Positions 34,766-43,446 of a stretch of 64,000 nucleotides of DNA are shown in pieces. Origin of the DNA: DATBLE01 sp963775695. Its GTDB lineage: Bacteria > Actinomycetota > Thermoleophilia > Gaiellales > Gaiellaceae. Below the pieces are notes generated by a model. It ran no database searches. It saw only the letters and a program-made list of their open reading frames with translations, and was not told the origin of the DNA. The position numbers and the translations under genes are program-made. Position 1 is the first letter of the stretch; the number at the start of each line of letters is the position of its first letter. The DNA lies in the NCBI GenBank assembly GCA_963775695.1, contig CAVZJU010000012.1, positions 205,690-269,689 of the forward strand. The letters run 5' to 3'.

Positions 34766-36288
34766 TAGGCGCCGCGGCTGGCGACCACGGCGGGGACGGT
34801 CTTCGCCAGGATCGAGATGTCGAGCCAGATCGACCAGTTCTCCAGGTAGAAGAAGTCGAGCCGGACGAGATCGTCGAAGGACAGATCGGAGCGTCCGGAG
34901 ATCTGCCAGAGGCCGGTCATCCCGGGCAGCACGTTGGACCGCTTGCGGTGCCAGTCCTCGAGCAGGGCGTGGTCGCGCAGCGGAAGCGGTCGCGGGCCGA
35001 CGAGGCTCATCTGGCCGCGGACGACGTTGAGCATGTTGGGAAGCTCGTCGAGCGAGAACCGGCGGAGCAGCCTGCCGACCTGGGTGACCCGGGGGTCGTC
35101 GCGGATCTTGAAGAGCGCGCCCTCGGCCTCGTTCTCCGGCTCGAGCTCGGCCTGCTGGTCGGCCGCGCCGGCGACCATCGTCCGGAACTTGATCATCCCG
35201 AAGGTCTGCTCACCGAGGCCGATGCGCGGATCGCGGTAGAAGACCGGGCCGGGCGAGCTCAGCTTGATCGCCGCAGCGATGGCGAGCCAGAGCGGCATCC
35301 CGACCACGATCACGAAGGCGCTGACGATCAGGTCGAACGCGCGCTTGACCGCCCACTGGGCCCCGACGAAGACGGGCGGGCGCAGCTCGAACAGCGGCAC
35401 GCCCTGGCCCGGCACGTACTCGCCGCGCTGCACGAGCAGCTCGGTGGTCTTCGGTGCGATCCGGACCTTGACGGCCGACCGGTGCGCGTGCTCGATGATC
35501 TGGAGCAGCTGGCGCTCGGAGTAGTCGGAGTCGGTGACGATCAGCTCGTCGGCCGGGTGCTGCTCGAGCACCGCCTGCAGGTCGTCGAGCTCGCCGAGCT
35601 GGGGCAGCGCCCGCGTGGGGTGGGCAGCCCCGCTCACCAACCCGACGAAGTCGTACTCGATTCCGCCGCGCACCGAGCCGAGCGTGCGCAGGAGGTGGTC
35701 GAGGTGGTCGCCCTCGCCGACGACGATCGCGCGGCGGCGCACGCCTAGGACGTGCAGCGCCTCGCGGCTGATCGCGTCGTAGCTCGCGCGCAGGAGCCCG
35801 TCGAGCACGATCGTGATCACGAGCGAGGTCGGGATGATCCCGAAGGTGGTGAAGTCGTGGCCGGTGCCGAGCCCGAACGCCAGCACGAGCAGCGCCACGA
35901 CGATCAGCGACGAGACGATGCGGCCGAACCCGGCACGCCGCTCGCGCTCCGCGTAGAGCCCGGCCTGCCAGAAGACGAGCACCGTGACGAGCGCGACGAA
36001 GGGCAGCCAATTCCCCTCCGCGGTCCACAGGACACCCCAGAGGATCGGCGAGTGCCCGTAGTACACCTCGCGGATCGCGAGCGCGGCGTAGAGCGCGAAC
36101 CCGACGGCGACGAGGTCGATGGCGACCAGGGCGACCACGCTCGCGCCCCGGAAGAGGAGGTTGCGGAGCGGAGTCGACGCGAGCAGATACGGGCGGCGGC
36201 GCCTGATGTCGCCGGGCATCGGCGCGCCGGTCGCCTCCCGGTCGCCGGGAGCGGCAACGTCGGCCGGCGGAGCTTCCTTTGTTGCCAC
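34762..36288 (-). CDS. WbaP/CpsE-type polyprenyl glycosylphosphotransferase
   Basis: The frame gives 508 residues from GTG 36288, or 485 from ATG 36219. Four N-terminal helices and a CoA-binding-like middle domain (RRRAIVVGEGDHLDHLL) precede the catalytic C-terminus. That part has KRAFDLIVSAFVIVVG, LSSPGPVFYRDPRIG, FGMIKFRTMV and FSLDELPNMLNVVRGQMSLV, then GPRP. It transfers a sugar-1-phosphate to undecaprenyl phosphate to start a repeat unit. This is a second initiating enzyme in the same locus, unrelated to the WecA-type at 8051. Confidence 0.92.
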   Translation of the reverse strand: MATKEAPPADVAAPGDREATGAPMPGDIRRRRPYLLASTPLRNLLFRGASVVALVAIDLVAVGFALYAALAIREVYYGHSPILWGVLWTAEGNWLPFVALVTVLVFWQAGLYAERERRAGFGRIVSSLIVVALLVLAFGLGTGHDFTTFGIIPTSLVITIVLDGLLRASYDAISREALHVLGVRRRAIVVGEGDHLDHLLRTLGSVRGGIEYDFVGLVSGAAHPTRALPQLGELDDLQAVLEQHPADELIVTDSDYSERQLLQIIEHAHRSAVKVRIAPKTTELLVQRGEYVPGQGVPLFELRPPVFVGAQWAVKRAFDLIVSAFVIVVGMPLWLAIAAAIKLSSPGPVFYRDPRIGLGEQTFGMIKFRTMVAGAADQQAELEPENEAEGALFKIRDDPRVTQVGRLLRRFSLDELPNMLNVVRGQMSLVGPRPLPLRDHALLEDWHRKRSNVLPGMTGLWQISGRSDLSFDDLVRLDFFYLENWSIWLDISILAKTVPAVVASRGAY

Positions 36289-36333
36289 GGAACGATCGAG
36301 TTTACCCGCGCGCCCTTCTGGCACTCTTCGCCG

Positions 36334-36963
36334 GTGAGCCGACTCGAGCAGATCGAGCAGGTCTACCGGGCGCACCACGAGGCGCGACGCCCGAAGGACT
36401 TCGTCTTCTGCGGGCCGGAACGCCTGGCGATCTTCCGCGAATGGGTCGGCACCGGCGGCCGGGTGCTCGACCTCGGCTGCCGGTTCGGGGCGCTCACGCG
36501 CGCTTACGTCGAGGGAAACCAGGTCGTCGGGATCGACGTCGACCGTGAAGCGCTCGCGGAGGCGGCCAAGCTCGGGATCGAGCCGATCTGGGCAGACGCG
36601 GCCGAGCCGTTCCCGCTCGACGACGAGAGCTTCGACGTCGTCGTCCTCGGCGAGCTGCTCGAGCACCTGCCGATGCCCGAGCGCACCGTCGCCGAGGCGC
36701 ACCGTGTCCTGCGGCCCGGCGGCAGGCTGGTCGGCTCGGTGCCCAACGCGTTTCGGCTGAAGTCGCGGCTCGTCTTCCTGGCCGGGCAACCGCCCGAGTC
36801 CGACCCCACCCACCTCCACCTGTTTTCGCCGTCGGCCGTCCGGGAGCTGCTCGTCGACTTCGACCAGGTTCAGCTGCGCTTCGTCGCGGGCCGGCTGACG
36901 CGCATCCACCCGCGCCTCTTCGCCAACGACATCTGCTTCAGGGCGCGGAAGCCGCTGCGCTGA
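36334..36963 (+). CDS. Class I SAM methyltransferase
   Basis: The product from GTG 36334 has 209 residues, with RVLDLGCRFGALTRAYVEG (motif I), VVGIDVDREALAEAAKLG, FDVVVLGELLEHLPMPERTV and LRPGGRLVGSVPNAFRL. It is divergent from the WbaP-like gene, so the 45-base gap must contain both promoters. Its end overlaps the converging deacetylase-like gene by 26 bases. It is probably a sugar or chain methyltransferase. Confidence 0.82.
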   Translation: MSRLEQIEQVYRAHHEARRPKDFVFCGPERLAIFREWVGTGGRVLDLGCRFGALTRAYVEGNQVVGIDVDREALAEAAKLGIEPIWADAAEPFPLDDESFDVVVLGELLEHLPMPERTVAEAHRVLRPGGRLVGSVPNAFRLKSRLVFLAGQPPESDPTHLHLFSPSAVRELLVDFDQVQLRFVAGRLTRIHPRLFANDICFRARKPLR

Positions 36964-37657
36964 AGTCGAGCTCCTGCTCGGCCTCCAGGCGGTCGAGCCG
37001 CTCCGGCCGACGGCGGCGGCCGATGATCCTCAGCGCCCACTCGAGCGCTCGCGCCCGCCGGCGGTCCAGCAGGTCCGTGTCGTGGAAGTACACGTGCACG
37101 TAGGCGGGCAGACGGCCGAGCGCCGCGCGCGCGGCCATGCCGAGCGAATGCGTGGCCGGGAGCTCGAGCAGGGCGGCCTCGCCGACGCGAAGCCGTGCCG
37201 GCTCGACCAGCGCGAGGCGGGGCGCGTCCGGTGCCAGGTAGGAGGGTCGGAAAGCGGTCGCAGTGCAGTCGGCGAGGTCGAGTTCGGCGAGCACGCACGC
37301 CACGCCCTCGTCCATGTACCAGCCTCCGCCGGCGAAGAGCCGCGGGTGCAACCCGCGCTCGTGGAGCCACGCGACCTGTTCCCGCACGCGCGCCGCCGGG
37401 TCGCCGCCGGTCGGGCGCGCCCGTTCCCGGCCGCCCCAGTGCGTGTGCAGACCGAAGGGGCCGTTCGCGGACGCGATGCGCGCCCTGGCGAGCCAGAGGG
37501 AGTCGCTCTCGCCCGCGGCGGGGTCGGGGGGGCGTACGAGCGCGGCGATCTCGAGCCCGGCGGGGCGTCGCGCCTGCAGGGCTGCGAAGGCCGTCCAGGC
37601 CGCGTCGTCGAGCGGCCGTTCGACGTGGCAGGAGACGACGGCACAGGCGATCGGCAC
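36938..37657 (-). CDS. Polysaccharide deacetylase-like hypothetical protein
   Basis: A 239-residue soluble protein without a signal peptide. The beta/alpha-barrel-like layout has FGLHTHWGGRERARP (possible metal-binding His), FAGGGWYMDEGVACVLAEL, LPATHSLGM and YVHVYFHDTDLLDRRRARA. The last resembles the C-terminal block of NodB-related carbohydrate deacetylases. The classical TFDDG motif is absent, so catalysis is uncertain. It may be a distant or inactive relative. Confidence 0.55.
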   Translation of the reverse strand: MPIACAVVSCHVERPLDDAAWTAFAALQARRPAGLEIAALVRPPDPAAGESDSLWLARARIASANGPFGLHTHWGGRERARPTGGDPAARVREQVAWLHERGLHPRLFAGGGWYMDEGVACVLAELDLADCTATAFRPSYLAPDAPRLALVEPARLRVGEAALLELPATHSLGMAARAALGRLPAYVHVYFHDTDLLDRRRARALEWALRIIGRRRRPERLDRLEAEQELDFSAAASAP

Positions 37658-37719
37658 GACCGCATATTCCCCTAGGGTGGATCTGAGTGCCGCTAGACCA
37701 CTACTTGAAGAGACACTAG

Positions 37720-39624
37720 GTGTGCGGGATCTGCGGTCTGCTCGCTCCGTCGGGCGCGCCCGACCCGGCGCTCGTCGAGCGGATGAACGCCGCGCTCGTC
37801 CATCGCGGGCCCGACGAGCGCTCGGTCGACGCCTTCGGTCGCTGCGTGCTCGGAAACCGCCGGCTCCAGGTCATCGACCTCGCCACCGGCAGCCAGCCGG
37901 TCGCGAACGAGTCCGGTGATGTGGTCGCCGTCTTCAACGGCGAGCTCTACAACTTCCGCGAGCTTCGGGCGGAGCTGACCGCCCACGAGGTGCGCGGCTC
38001 CGGCGACACGCCGGTGATCCCGCACCTGTACGAGGAGTCCGGGCCGGCGTTCGTCTCGCGGGTGGAGGGCATGTTCGCAATCGCGCTCTGGGACGCGGGG
38101 CGGGAGCGGCTGGTGCTGGCCCGCGACCGCGTCGGCAAGAAGCCGCTGCTCTGGACGCGGCTCGGAGACGGGACGCTCGCGTTCGCCTCCGAGCTGAAGG
38201 CGCTGCTGCGACTGCCCGGCGTGTCCCGCGAGCTCGACCCGGCCGCGCTCGATGCCTACCTGGCGCTCCAGTACGTGCCGGCGGGCACTGCCCTGCGGGG
38301 GGTCGAGAAGCTGCCGCCCGGCCACCTGCTGGTCGCCGAAGGCGAGTCGGTGCGGGTGGAGCCGTACTGGTCGCTGGAGCCGCAACCGGACGAGCTCCGC
38401 GACGAGGAGTGGCTGGAGCGGATCCGGGAGACGGTCGGCGCGGCAGTCCGGCGGCGCCTCGTCGCCGACGTGCCGTTGGGCGCGCTGCTGTCCGGCGGCA
38501 TCGACTCGAGCGTCGTCGTCGCGGAGATGGCCGGGGCGTCCCAGCAGGTGCGGACGTTCACCGTCGGGTTCGGCGACGACCGGTACGACGAGCGTGCCTA
38601 TGCCCGGGCCGTCGCCGAGCGCTACGGCACGGAGCACGAGGAGATCGTGGTCGAGCCGGACGTGACCGAGCTCCTGCCCCGGCTCGCACGGACGTTCGAC
38701 GAGCCGCTGGGCGACGAGGCGGCGCTCCCGCAGTTCGTCGTCAGCGAGCTTGCGCGGCAGCACGTGACGGTCGCGCTCACCGGTGACGGCGGCGACGAGG
38801 CCTTCGCGGGGTACGAGCGCTACGCGGCGGTCGGCCTGGCGGGCCGGGTGGCGCTGCCGGGAGCCGGCTCGGCCGGGCGCCTCCTGCGCTGGGCGGGCCG
38901 CGGAGAGCCGCGCTCGCGTGCCAACCGCGCGGGCCGCCTCTTCGAGGTCGCAGCGTTGCCGGCCGGAGCGCGTTACGGCCGGCTGATGGAGGTCTTCCCG
39001 GCCTCGCTCCGGACCGAGCTGTGGGAGCCGGGTTTCGTCGCCGAGCCTGCGCCGGCCTGGCAGCTGCTCGGCTCCACGGAGCGCGGAATCTCGGACCTGC
39101 AGCGCCTGGACGTGCGCACGTACCTGCCGGGAGACCTGCTGCTGAAGGCGGACCTCGCCTCGATGGCGCACTCGCTGGAGGCGCGTTCGCCCCTGCTCGA
39201 CCACGCCGTACTCGAGCTCGGCGTCTCTCTGCCGGACCGGCTGAAGGTCGACGGGCGTCGGGGCAAGGTCGCGCTCCGCCGGGCGTTCGCCGACGCGCTT
39301 CCGCCTGCCGTCGCGACCCGCGGCAAGACGGGCTTCGGCGTCCCGATCGCCCGCTGGTTGAGGGAGGACCTGCGTGCGCTCGCCACGGACGTCCTGCTCG
39401 GCGAGACCGCCCGCGCACGCGGATTGTTCGAGCCGGGAACCGTCGCGCGGCTGCTGCACGAACACATCTCCGGCCGCGCCGACCACGCGCACCGACTCTG
39501 GTGCCTGCTGATGCTCGAACTCTGGCAACGGGAATACATCGACGTCGCCGGGTCCATCCCGGGCCGCAAGGTGTTCGCCGCCGCGACCGGCATGACGGGC
39601 GCGGCACCTGGCGGCTCGGCGTGA
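37720..39624 (+). CDS. asnB: Asparagine synthetase-like glutamine amidotransferase
   Basis: At 634 residues with both AsnB domains, this protein starts GTG-TGC-GGG, so the catalytic N-terminal Cys2 is exposed after Met removal (MCGICGLLAPSG). The glutaminase part has RGPDERSVD and FNGELYNFRELR. The synthetase part has LLSGGIDSSVVVAEM (about residues 255-269) and MAHSLEARSPLLDH. In surface-glycan loci such enzymes often amidate sugar acids, but asparagine synthesis itself is possible. It is coupled to the next gene (GTGA). Confidence 0.9.
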   Translation: MCGICGLLAPSGAPDPALVERMNAALVHRGPDERSVDAFGRCVLGNRRLQVIDLATGSQPVANESGDVVAVFNGELYNFRELRAELTAHEVRGSGDTPVIPHLYEESGPAFVSRVEGMFAIALWDAGRERLVLARDRVGKKPLLWTRLGDGTLAFASELKALLRLPGVSRELDPAALDAYLALQYVPAGTALRGVEKLPPGHLLVAEGESVRVEPYWSLEPQPDELRDEEWLERIRETVGAAVRRRLVADVPLGALLSGGIDSSVVVAEMAGASQQVRTFTVGFGDDRYDERAYARAVAERYGTEHEEIVVEPDVTELLPRLARTFDEPLGDEAALPQFVVSELARQHVTVALTGDGGDEAFAGYERYAAVGLAGRVALPGAGSAGRLLRWAGRGEPRSRANRAGRLFEVAALPAGARYGRLMEVFPASLRTELWEPGFVAEPAPAWQLLGSTERGISDLQRLDVRTYLPGDLLLKADLASMAHSLEARSPLLDHAVLELGVSLPDRLKVDGRRGKVALRRAFADALPPAVATRGKTGFGVPIARWLREDLRALATDVLLGETARARGLFEPGTVARLLHEHISGRADHAHRLWCLLMLELWQREYIDVAGSIPGRKVFAAATGMTGAAPGGSA

Positions 39625-40934
39625 AATCGATCGCAAACGCCGGTGGCGGAGCCGACGGCGGAGCTCGGAAGGGGGCTCACGGGGGAAACCGGCCGTTTCC
39701 CCCGTGGTTAATCGTGGCCGCCGTGGCGGCGGTGCCGAGGCTGGCCGTGCTCCTGGTCGAGCGCCGCGACATCCTGACCGCGTTCACCGAGAAGAGCGAC
39801 GACCTCGCGCAGGTCTTCGTCAAGACCGGCACCTTCGGGTTCGTCCCGGGCCACCCGACCGCGTGGACGCAGCCGCTGTATGCGTGGTTCCTGATCCCGA
39901 TCTACTGGATCTTCGGGCGGTCGTGGTGGGCGGTCGGCCTGATCCAGATCACGGTCGCGGTCGGGACGGCGCTCCTGGTCTACGAGGTCGGAAGGCGGTT
40001 CGTCTCGAAGCGGGTCGGCCTGGTCGCGGCCTGCGTTGCGACCCTGAACCCGTACCTCGTATGGCACGACGTGCACGAGAACCGCGAGATCCTCGACCAG
40101 TTCCTGGCGGTCGCGATCGTGCTGCTGACGATGATCCTGGCGGGCCGGCGGTCGCTCTGGCTCGGTGCCGTCCTCGGGGTCACGCTCGCGCTCGCGATCC
40201 TCGGCAACACGCGGCTGCTGTTCTTGCCGCTGATCTGCTGCGCGTTCCTCGTGGGGCGCGAGCCGAGGACGTGGGCGGTGGTCGGCGTCGTGCTCGCGGG
40301 CTGCGCGCTCGGCCTGGTGCCCTGGGTGGTGCGGAACAAGGTGTCGGTCGGCTGCTTCACGCTGACCACCGACACGCGGGCGCTCTGGAAGGCGAACAAC
40401 CCGAACACGTACGAGACCCTCGCTCAGGGGAAGTGGATCGACGACGTGCCGCCGCTGCCCAGTGAGCCGCCCACGCCCGAGTTCGCCGGGGCCTACTACA
40501 AGGTCTACGGCAAGGTCCTGCCCGTGGCCGAGTGCGCGCGGATGCGCTTCTACCGCCATCTCGTGGTCCAGTTCTGGCGCGACCATCCGGGGGAGAAGGC
40601 AAAGCTGGCGGGGCAGGCGTCGTGGATGCTCTGGGATCCGCAGGCGATCCGGACGGAGGGACGGGCCGAGTCGGGCGGAGCGGTCGACGTGCTGCGCGAG
40701 TGGGCACAGCCGATGTACTCGATCGCGATCTTCGTGCTGGGGATCCTGGGCGTGTGGCTGCTGCCGGGCCGGCTGGCGCTGTTCGGCGTCGTGCTGCTCG
40801 CGTATCAGACCCTGGTGGCGATGGGCTTCGCGGGCGCCACCCGCTATCGGGTGCCGTGGGACTTCCTGATCGCGCTGGCGGCGGCCGCGGCCGTGTGGTG
40901 GGCGGTCGACCGCCGAAGGCGGCCTGTGGCGTGA
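39621..40934 (+). CDS. GT-C (GT39-like) integral membrane glycosyltransferase
   Basis: The frame gives 437 residues from GTG 39621 with about nine helices. The first loop holds FTEKSDDLAQVFVKTG with Asp60-Asp61, followed by GHPTAWTQPLYAWFLIPIYW, a pattern of PMT_2-like enzymes. The start is ambiguous. The GTGA overlap with asnB favours 39621, but the first 28 residues are encoded by a family-A palindrome, and GTG 39714 would begin just after it. Before repeat insertion it was probably directly coupled to the GT4 gene now at 41277. Confidence 0.72.
   Translation: MKSIANAGGGADGGARKGAHGGNRPFPPWLIVAAVAAVPRLAVLLVERRDILTAFTEKSDDLAQVFVKTGTFGFVPGHPTAWTQPLYAWFLIPIYWIFGRSWWAVGLIQITVAVGTALLVYEVGRRFVSKRVGLVAACVATLNPYLVWHDVHENREILDQFLAVAIVLLTMILAGRRSLWLGAVLGVTLALAILGNTRLLFLPLICCAFLVGREPRTWAVVGVVLAGCALGLVPWVVRNKVSVGCFTLTTDTRALWKANNPNTYETLAQGKWIDDVPPLPSEPPTPEFAGAYYKVYGKVLPVAECARMRFYRHLVVQFWRDHPGEKAKLAGQASWMLWDPQAIRTEGRAESGGAVDVLREWAQPMYSIAIFVLGILGVWLLPGRLALFGVVLLAYQTLVAMGFAGATRYRVPWDFLIALAAAAAVWWAVDRRRRPVA
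39669..39706 (+). repeat. Family-A palindrome, copy A4 (inside a reading frame)
   Basis: Perfect 12-bp arms CACGGGGGAAAC (39678-39689) and GTTTCCCCCGTG (39695-39706) are preceded by GAAGGGGGCT. Compared with A3, two stem positions have changed on both arms so that pairing is kept. It overlaps the N-terminal codons of the GT-C gene. Confidence 0.78.
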
Positions 40935-40938
40935 GGTT

Positions 40939-41109
40939 CCTCACGACACAGGGGCGGCGCTGGCAAAGGAGGCAAGCCGGCGGCGCGCAGGCCAGTACAA
41001 GTCAGTACGGACCAGCGCCGCAGGCGAAGCATCCTGCCGCCAGCGTCGTCAGCCTTCGGCGGAGCCCGGCTCCGCCGGGCAGGAGCCGAAGGCGGCCTGT
41101 GGCGTGAGG
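40939..41109 (+). repeat. 171-bp structured element, copy D1
   Basis: A non-coding element with these pairings. P1: CCTCACGACACAGG (40939-40952) with CCTGTGGCGTGAGG (41096-41109). P2: CGCTGGC (40958) with GCCAGCG (41039-41045). P3: 40976-40986 with 41015-41025. P4: GTAC/GTAC around AAGTCA. P5: GCCTTCGGC (41052) with GCCGAAGGC (41085-41093), containing an inner GCCCGGC/GCCGGGC hairpin. It directly follows the stop of the GT-C gene and is identical to D2. Confidence 0.82.
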
Positions 41110-41111
41110 TT

Positions 41112-41282
41112 CCTCACGACACAGGGGCGGCGCTGGCAAAGGAGGCAAGCCGGCGGCGCGCAGGCCAGTACAAGTCAGTACGGACCAGCGCCGCAGGCGA
41201 AGCATCCTGCCGCCAGCGTCGTCAGCCTTCGGCGGAGCCCGGCTCCGCCGGGCAGGAGCCGAAGGCGGCCTGTGGCGTGAGG
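41112..41282 (+). repeat. 171-bp structured element, copy D2
   Basis: Base-for-base identical to D1 and two bases (TT) after it, so the repeat period is 173. Its final CGTGAGG contains the GTG start (41277-41279) of the next glycosyltransferase. In the closing helix that start codon pairs with the CCTCACG at 41112-41118. The identity suggests a very recent tandem duplication. Confidence 0.82.
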
Positions 41283-42338
41283 GTCGTCCACCTCCACCGG
41301 ATCCGCGGAATCGGCGGTTCCGAACGGCACCTGCTGACGCTGCTGCCCGCGCTCTCCGAGCGCGGGGTCGAGCCGGTCTTCCTGGGCCTCGACGACCCGG
41401 GCTGGGCGGTGGAGCCCTTCTACCGGGAGCTCGACGCCGAATCCGTGCGGCTGCCGTGCCCACGGGACATCGATCCGGTGCTGGTGCGGCGCGTCCAGCG
41501 GGAGCTCGCGCGACTGCGGCCTGACGTCGTCCACACGCACCTCGTGCACGGAGACGTCTACGGCGGGCTCGGCGCGGGCGGCGTGCCGGTGGTCTCCACC
41601 AAGCACAACGACGACCCGTTCCGCCGCGGGCCGTTCCGCCTCGTCGAGCGGCTGCTCACACGGCGGGCGAGACGCGTGATCGCGATCTCGGAGGCGTTGA
41701 GGCGGTACTGCATCCAGGCGGTCGGGCTGCCGGCGGGGAAGATCGAGGTCGTCCACTACGGGCTCGACGGACTGCCGGCGCCCTGGGGCGAGGGCCCGGA
41801 CGTGTCGCTGCCGGACGAGGCGCGGATCCTGCTGTGCGTCTCGCGGCTCGCGGAGCAGAAGGGCGTGGACGTGGCGGTCCGGGCGCTGGCACACGTGCGC
41901 GAGGTCGAGCCGCGGGCCGTCCTGGTCGTGCTCGGCGAAGGCCCGGAGCGCGCGCGGCTGGCCGCCGACGGCGTGTTCCTGCCGGGGCGCGTCGGCGACG
42001 TTGCCTCGTGGTACCGCCGCGCCGAGCTGCTGGTCCACCCGGCGCGCTGGGAGGGCTTCGGGCTTGCGCTCCTCGAGGCGATGCTGGCTGCGAAGCCGGT
42101 GGCGGCGACGCGCGTGAGCGCCGCGCCGGAGATCGTCGTCGACGGCGAGACCGGCGTGCTGGTGCCGCCGGACGACGACGAGGCGCTGGCCGACGCCGTG
42201 CTCGGGCTGCTCGCCGACCCCGCGCGGGCTGCTGCGATGGGCGAAGCCGGCCTGGTGCGGGCACGGAGCGAGTTCTCGGTGGCGAAGATGGCCGAGCGGA
42301 CGGCGGCGGTCTACGCCTCGGTCAGCGCCGAGCGATAG
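41277..42338 (+). CDS. GT4 family glycosyltransferase
   Basis: A 353-residue GT-B enzyme: RVVHLHRIRGIGGSERHLL, VHTHLVHGDVYGGLGAG, LLCVSRLAEQKGVDVAVRAL and ARWEGFGLALLEAMLAAKPV. The SERHLLTLLPALSERG start matches the downstream minus-strand GT4 at 42311, so the two converging genes are paralogues. Its first two codons (GTG AGG) are the last bases of repeat D2. It ends in a 28-base overlap with that converging gene. Confidence 0.87.
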   Translation: MRVVHLHRIRGIGGSERHLLTLLPALSERGVEPVFLGLDDPGWAVEPFYRELDAESVRLPCPRDIDPVLVRRVQRELARLRPDVVHTHLVHGDVYGGLGAGGVPVVSTKHNDDPFRRGPFRLVERLLTRRARRVIAISEALRRYCIQAVGLPAGKIEVVHYGLDGLPAPWGEGPDVSLPDEARILLCVSRLAEQKGVDVAVRALAHVREVEPRAVLVVLGEGPERARLAADGVFLPGRVGDVASWYRRAELLVHPARWEGFGLALLEAMLAAKPVAATRVSAAPEIVVDGETGVLVPPDDDEALADAVLGLLADPARAAAMGEAGLVRARSEFSVAKMAERTAAVYASVSAER

Positions 42339-43417
42339 AGGATCTCGGTCCGGTCGACGCAGCGCTCCTCGAGGAAGTCGCGGAGCGCGCGGTTGCGTCC
42401 GGCCCGCCCCATCTCGGCGGCGAGCTCGAGGTTTCCGGCCAGGCGGACGATCGCCAGCCGCAGCGGCTCGGCCTCGCCGGGGGCGACCAGAATGCCCGTC
42501 TCCCCGTCGCGGACGAGCTCACCGAGGCCGCCGATCTCCGCGGCGATCACCGGGCGGGCGCGCTCCATCGCCTCCAGTGCGACCATCCCGAAGCCCTCGC
42601 CCATCGAGGGGACGACCACGACGGCGGCCCGCTCGATCGCGCTCTGGATCGGCGAGACGTGGCCGAGGAAGCGGACGGCGTCGGCGACCCCGAGCTCGCG
42701 GGCGAGCGCCCGGAGGGCCGGCTCGAGCGGGCCGCGGCCGGCGACGTCCAGCTCGAGGCCCGGGACGTCCCGCCGCGCGGCCGCGAAGGCCCGCAGCAGC
42801 ACGATGTGGCCCTTGATCGGAATCAGCCGCCCGACGCACAGCAGACGGGGAGCGTCGCCCGTGTACGCCGCCGGCTCGCCGTTCGGCGTGATCCCGTAGT
42901 GGACGATCTCGAAGCTCTCCTCCGCGAAGCCCTCCGTTTCCGCCAGGTAGCGCGCCAGACCCCGGGAGATGGCGATGTGCACGTGCGCGAGGCTGGCGAC
43001 CGTGCGGTCGCCGAGCGCGAACGCCCTGCCTTCGCGGAACTCGTTGAAGCCGTGCTTCGTGGAGAACCGCAGCGGCACACGCGCCAGCAGCCCGGCCATC
43101 TGGCCGTAGGCGTCGGCGTGAACGAGGTGCGTGTGCAGGATCTCGGGCCGGTGACGGGCCAGGTAGCCGCCGAGCTCGAAGAAGGCGAGCGGGTCGACGT
43201 CGGCGCGCAGCCGCATCGTGTCGAGCGGCACTCCCGTCGCCTCGAGCGCGCGGGCGAAGTCCCATGCCCCGGGCTCGTCCTCGTGCAGCATCAGCATCCG
43301 GACGTCCCAGCCGCGTTCCCGCAGCCGCGGGAGCAGCGAGAGCAGGTGAGCCTCCGACCCGGAGATGCCGGCGACCTTCTGCAGGTGGAGGACACGGGTC
43401 CCGTCCATCGCCGTCAT
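42311..43417 (-). CDS. GT4 family glycosyltransferase
   Basis: A 368-residue GT-B enzyme from ATG 43417 (ATG 43408 is an alternative). Motifs: VLHLQKVAGISGSEAHLLSL, HTHLVHADAYGQMAGLLA, LLCVGRLIPIKGHIVLLRAF and PSMGEGFGMVALEAMERARPV. GGGGAG lies about 13 bases before the ATG. It is the last gene of the minus-strand run from 48841. It is paralogous to the plus-strand gene it converges with. Confidence 0.87.
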   Translation of the reverse strand: MTAMDGTRVLHLQKVAGISGSEAHLLSLLPRLRERGWDVRMLMLHEDEPGAWDFARALEATGVPLDTMRLRADVDPLAFFELGGYLARHRPEILHTHLVHADAYGQMAGLLARVPLRFSTKHGFNEFREGRAFALGDRTVASLAHVHIAISRGLARYLAETEGFAEESFEIVHYGITPNGEPAAYTGDAPRLLCVGRLIPIKGHIVLLRAFAAARRDVPGLELDVAGRGPLEPALRALARELGVADAVRFLGHVSPIQSAIERAAVVVVPSMGEGFGMVALEAMERARPVIAAEIGGLGELVRDGETGILVAPGEAEPLRLAIVRLAGNLELAAEMGRAGRNRALRDFLEERCVDRTEILYRSALTEA

Positions 43418-43446
43418 GTTGCCGCGTCGCTCCCCACGGCGGCGTC

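Noticed and set aside
36938..37657. Calling this a definite polysaccharide deacetylase
   Set aside because: The classical metal-binding TFDDG motif is missing, so only a distant relationship is claimed.
40931..41282. Tandem repeat as a CRISPR array
   Set aside because: Units are 173 bp, adjacent and identical with a two-base spacer. There are no short repeats with unique spacers and no cas genes.
40844..41463. Antisense frames across the 171-bp elements as a small protein family
   Set aside because: The frame is not kept the same way in D3, differences sit in loops and compensatory pairs rather than third codon positions, so an RNA or DNA structure explains them better.
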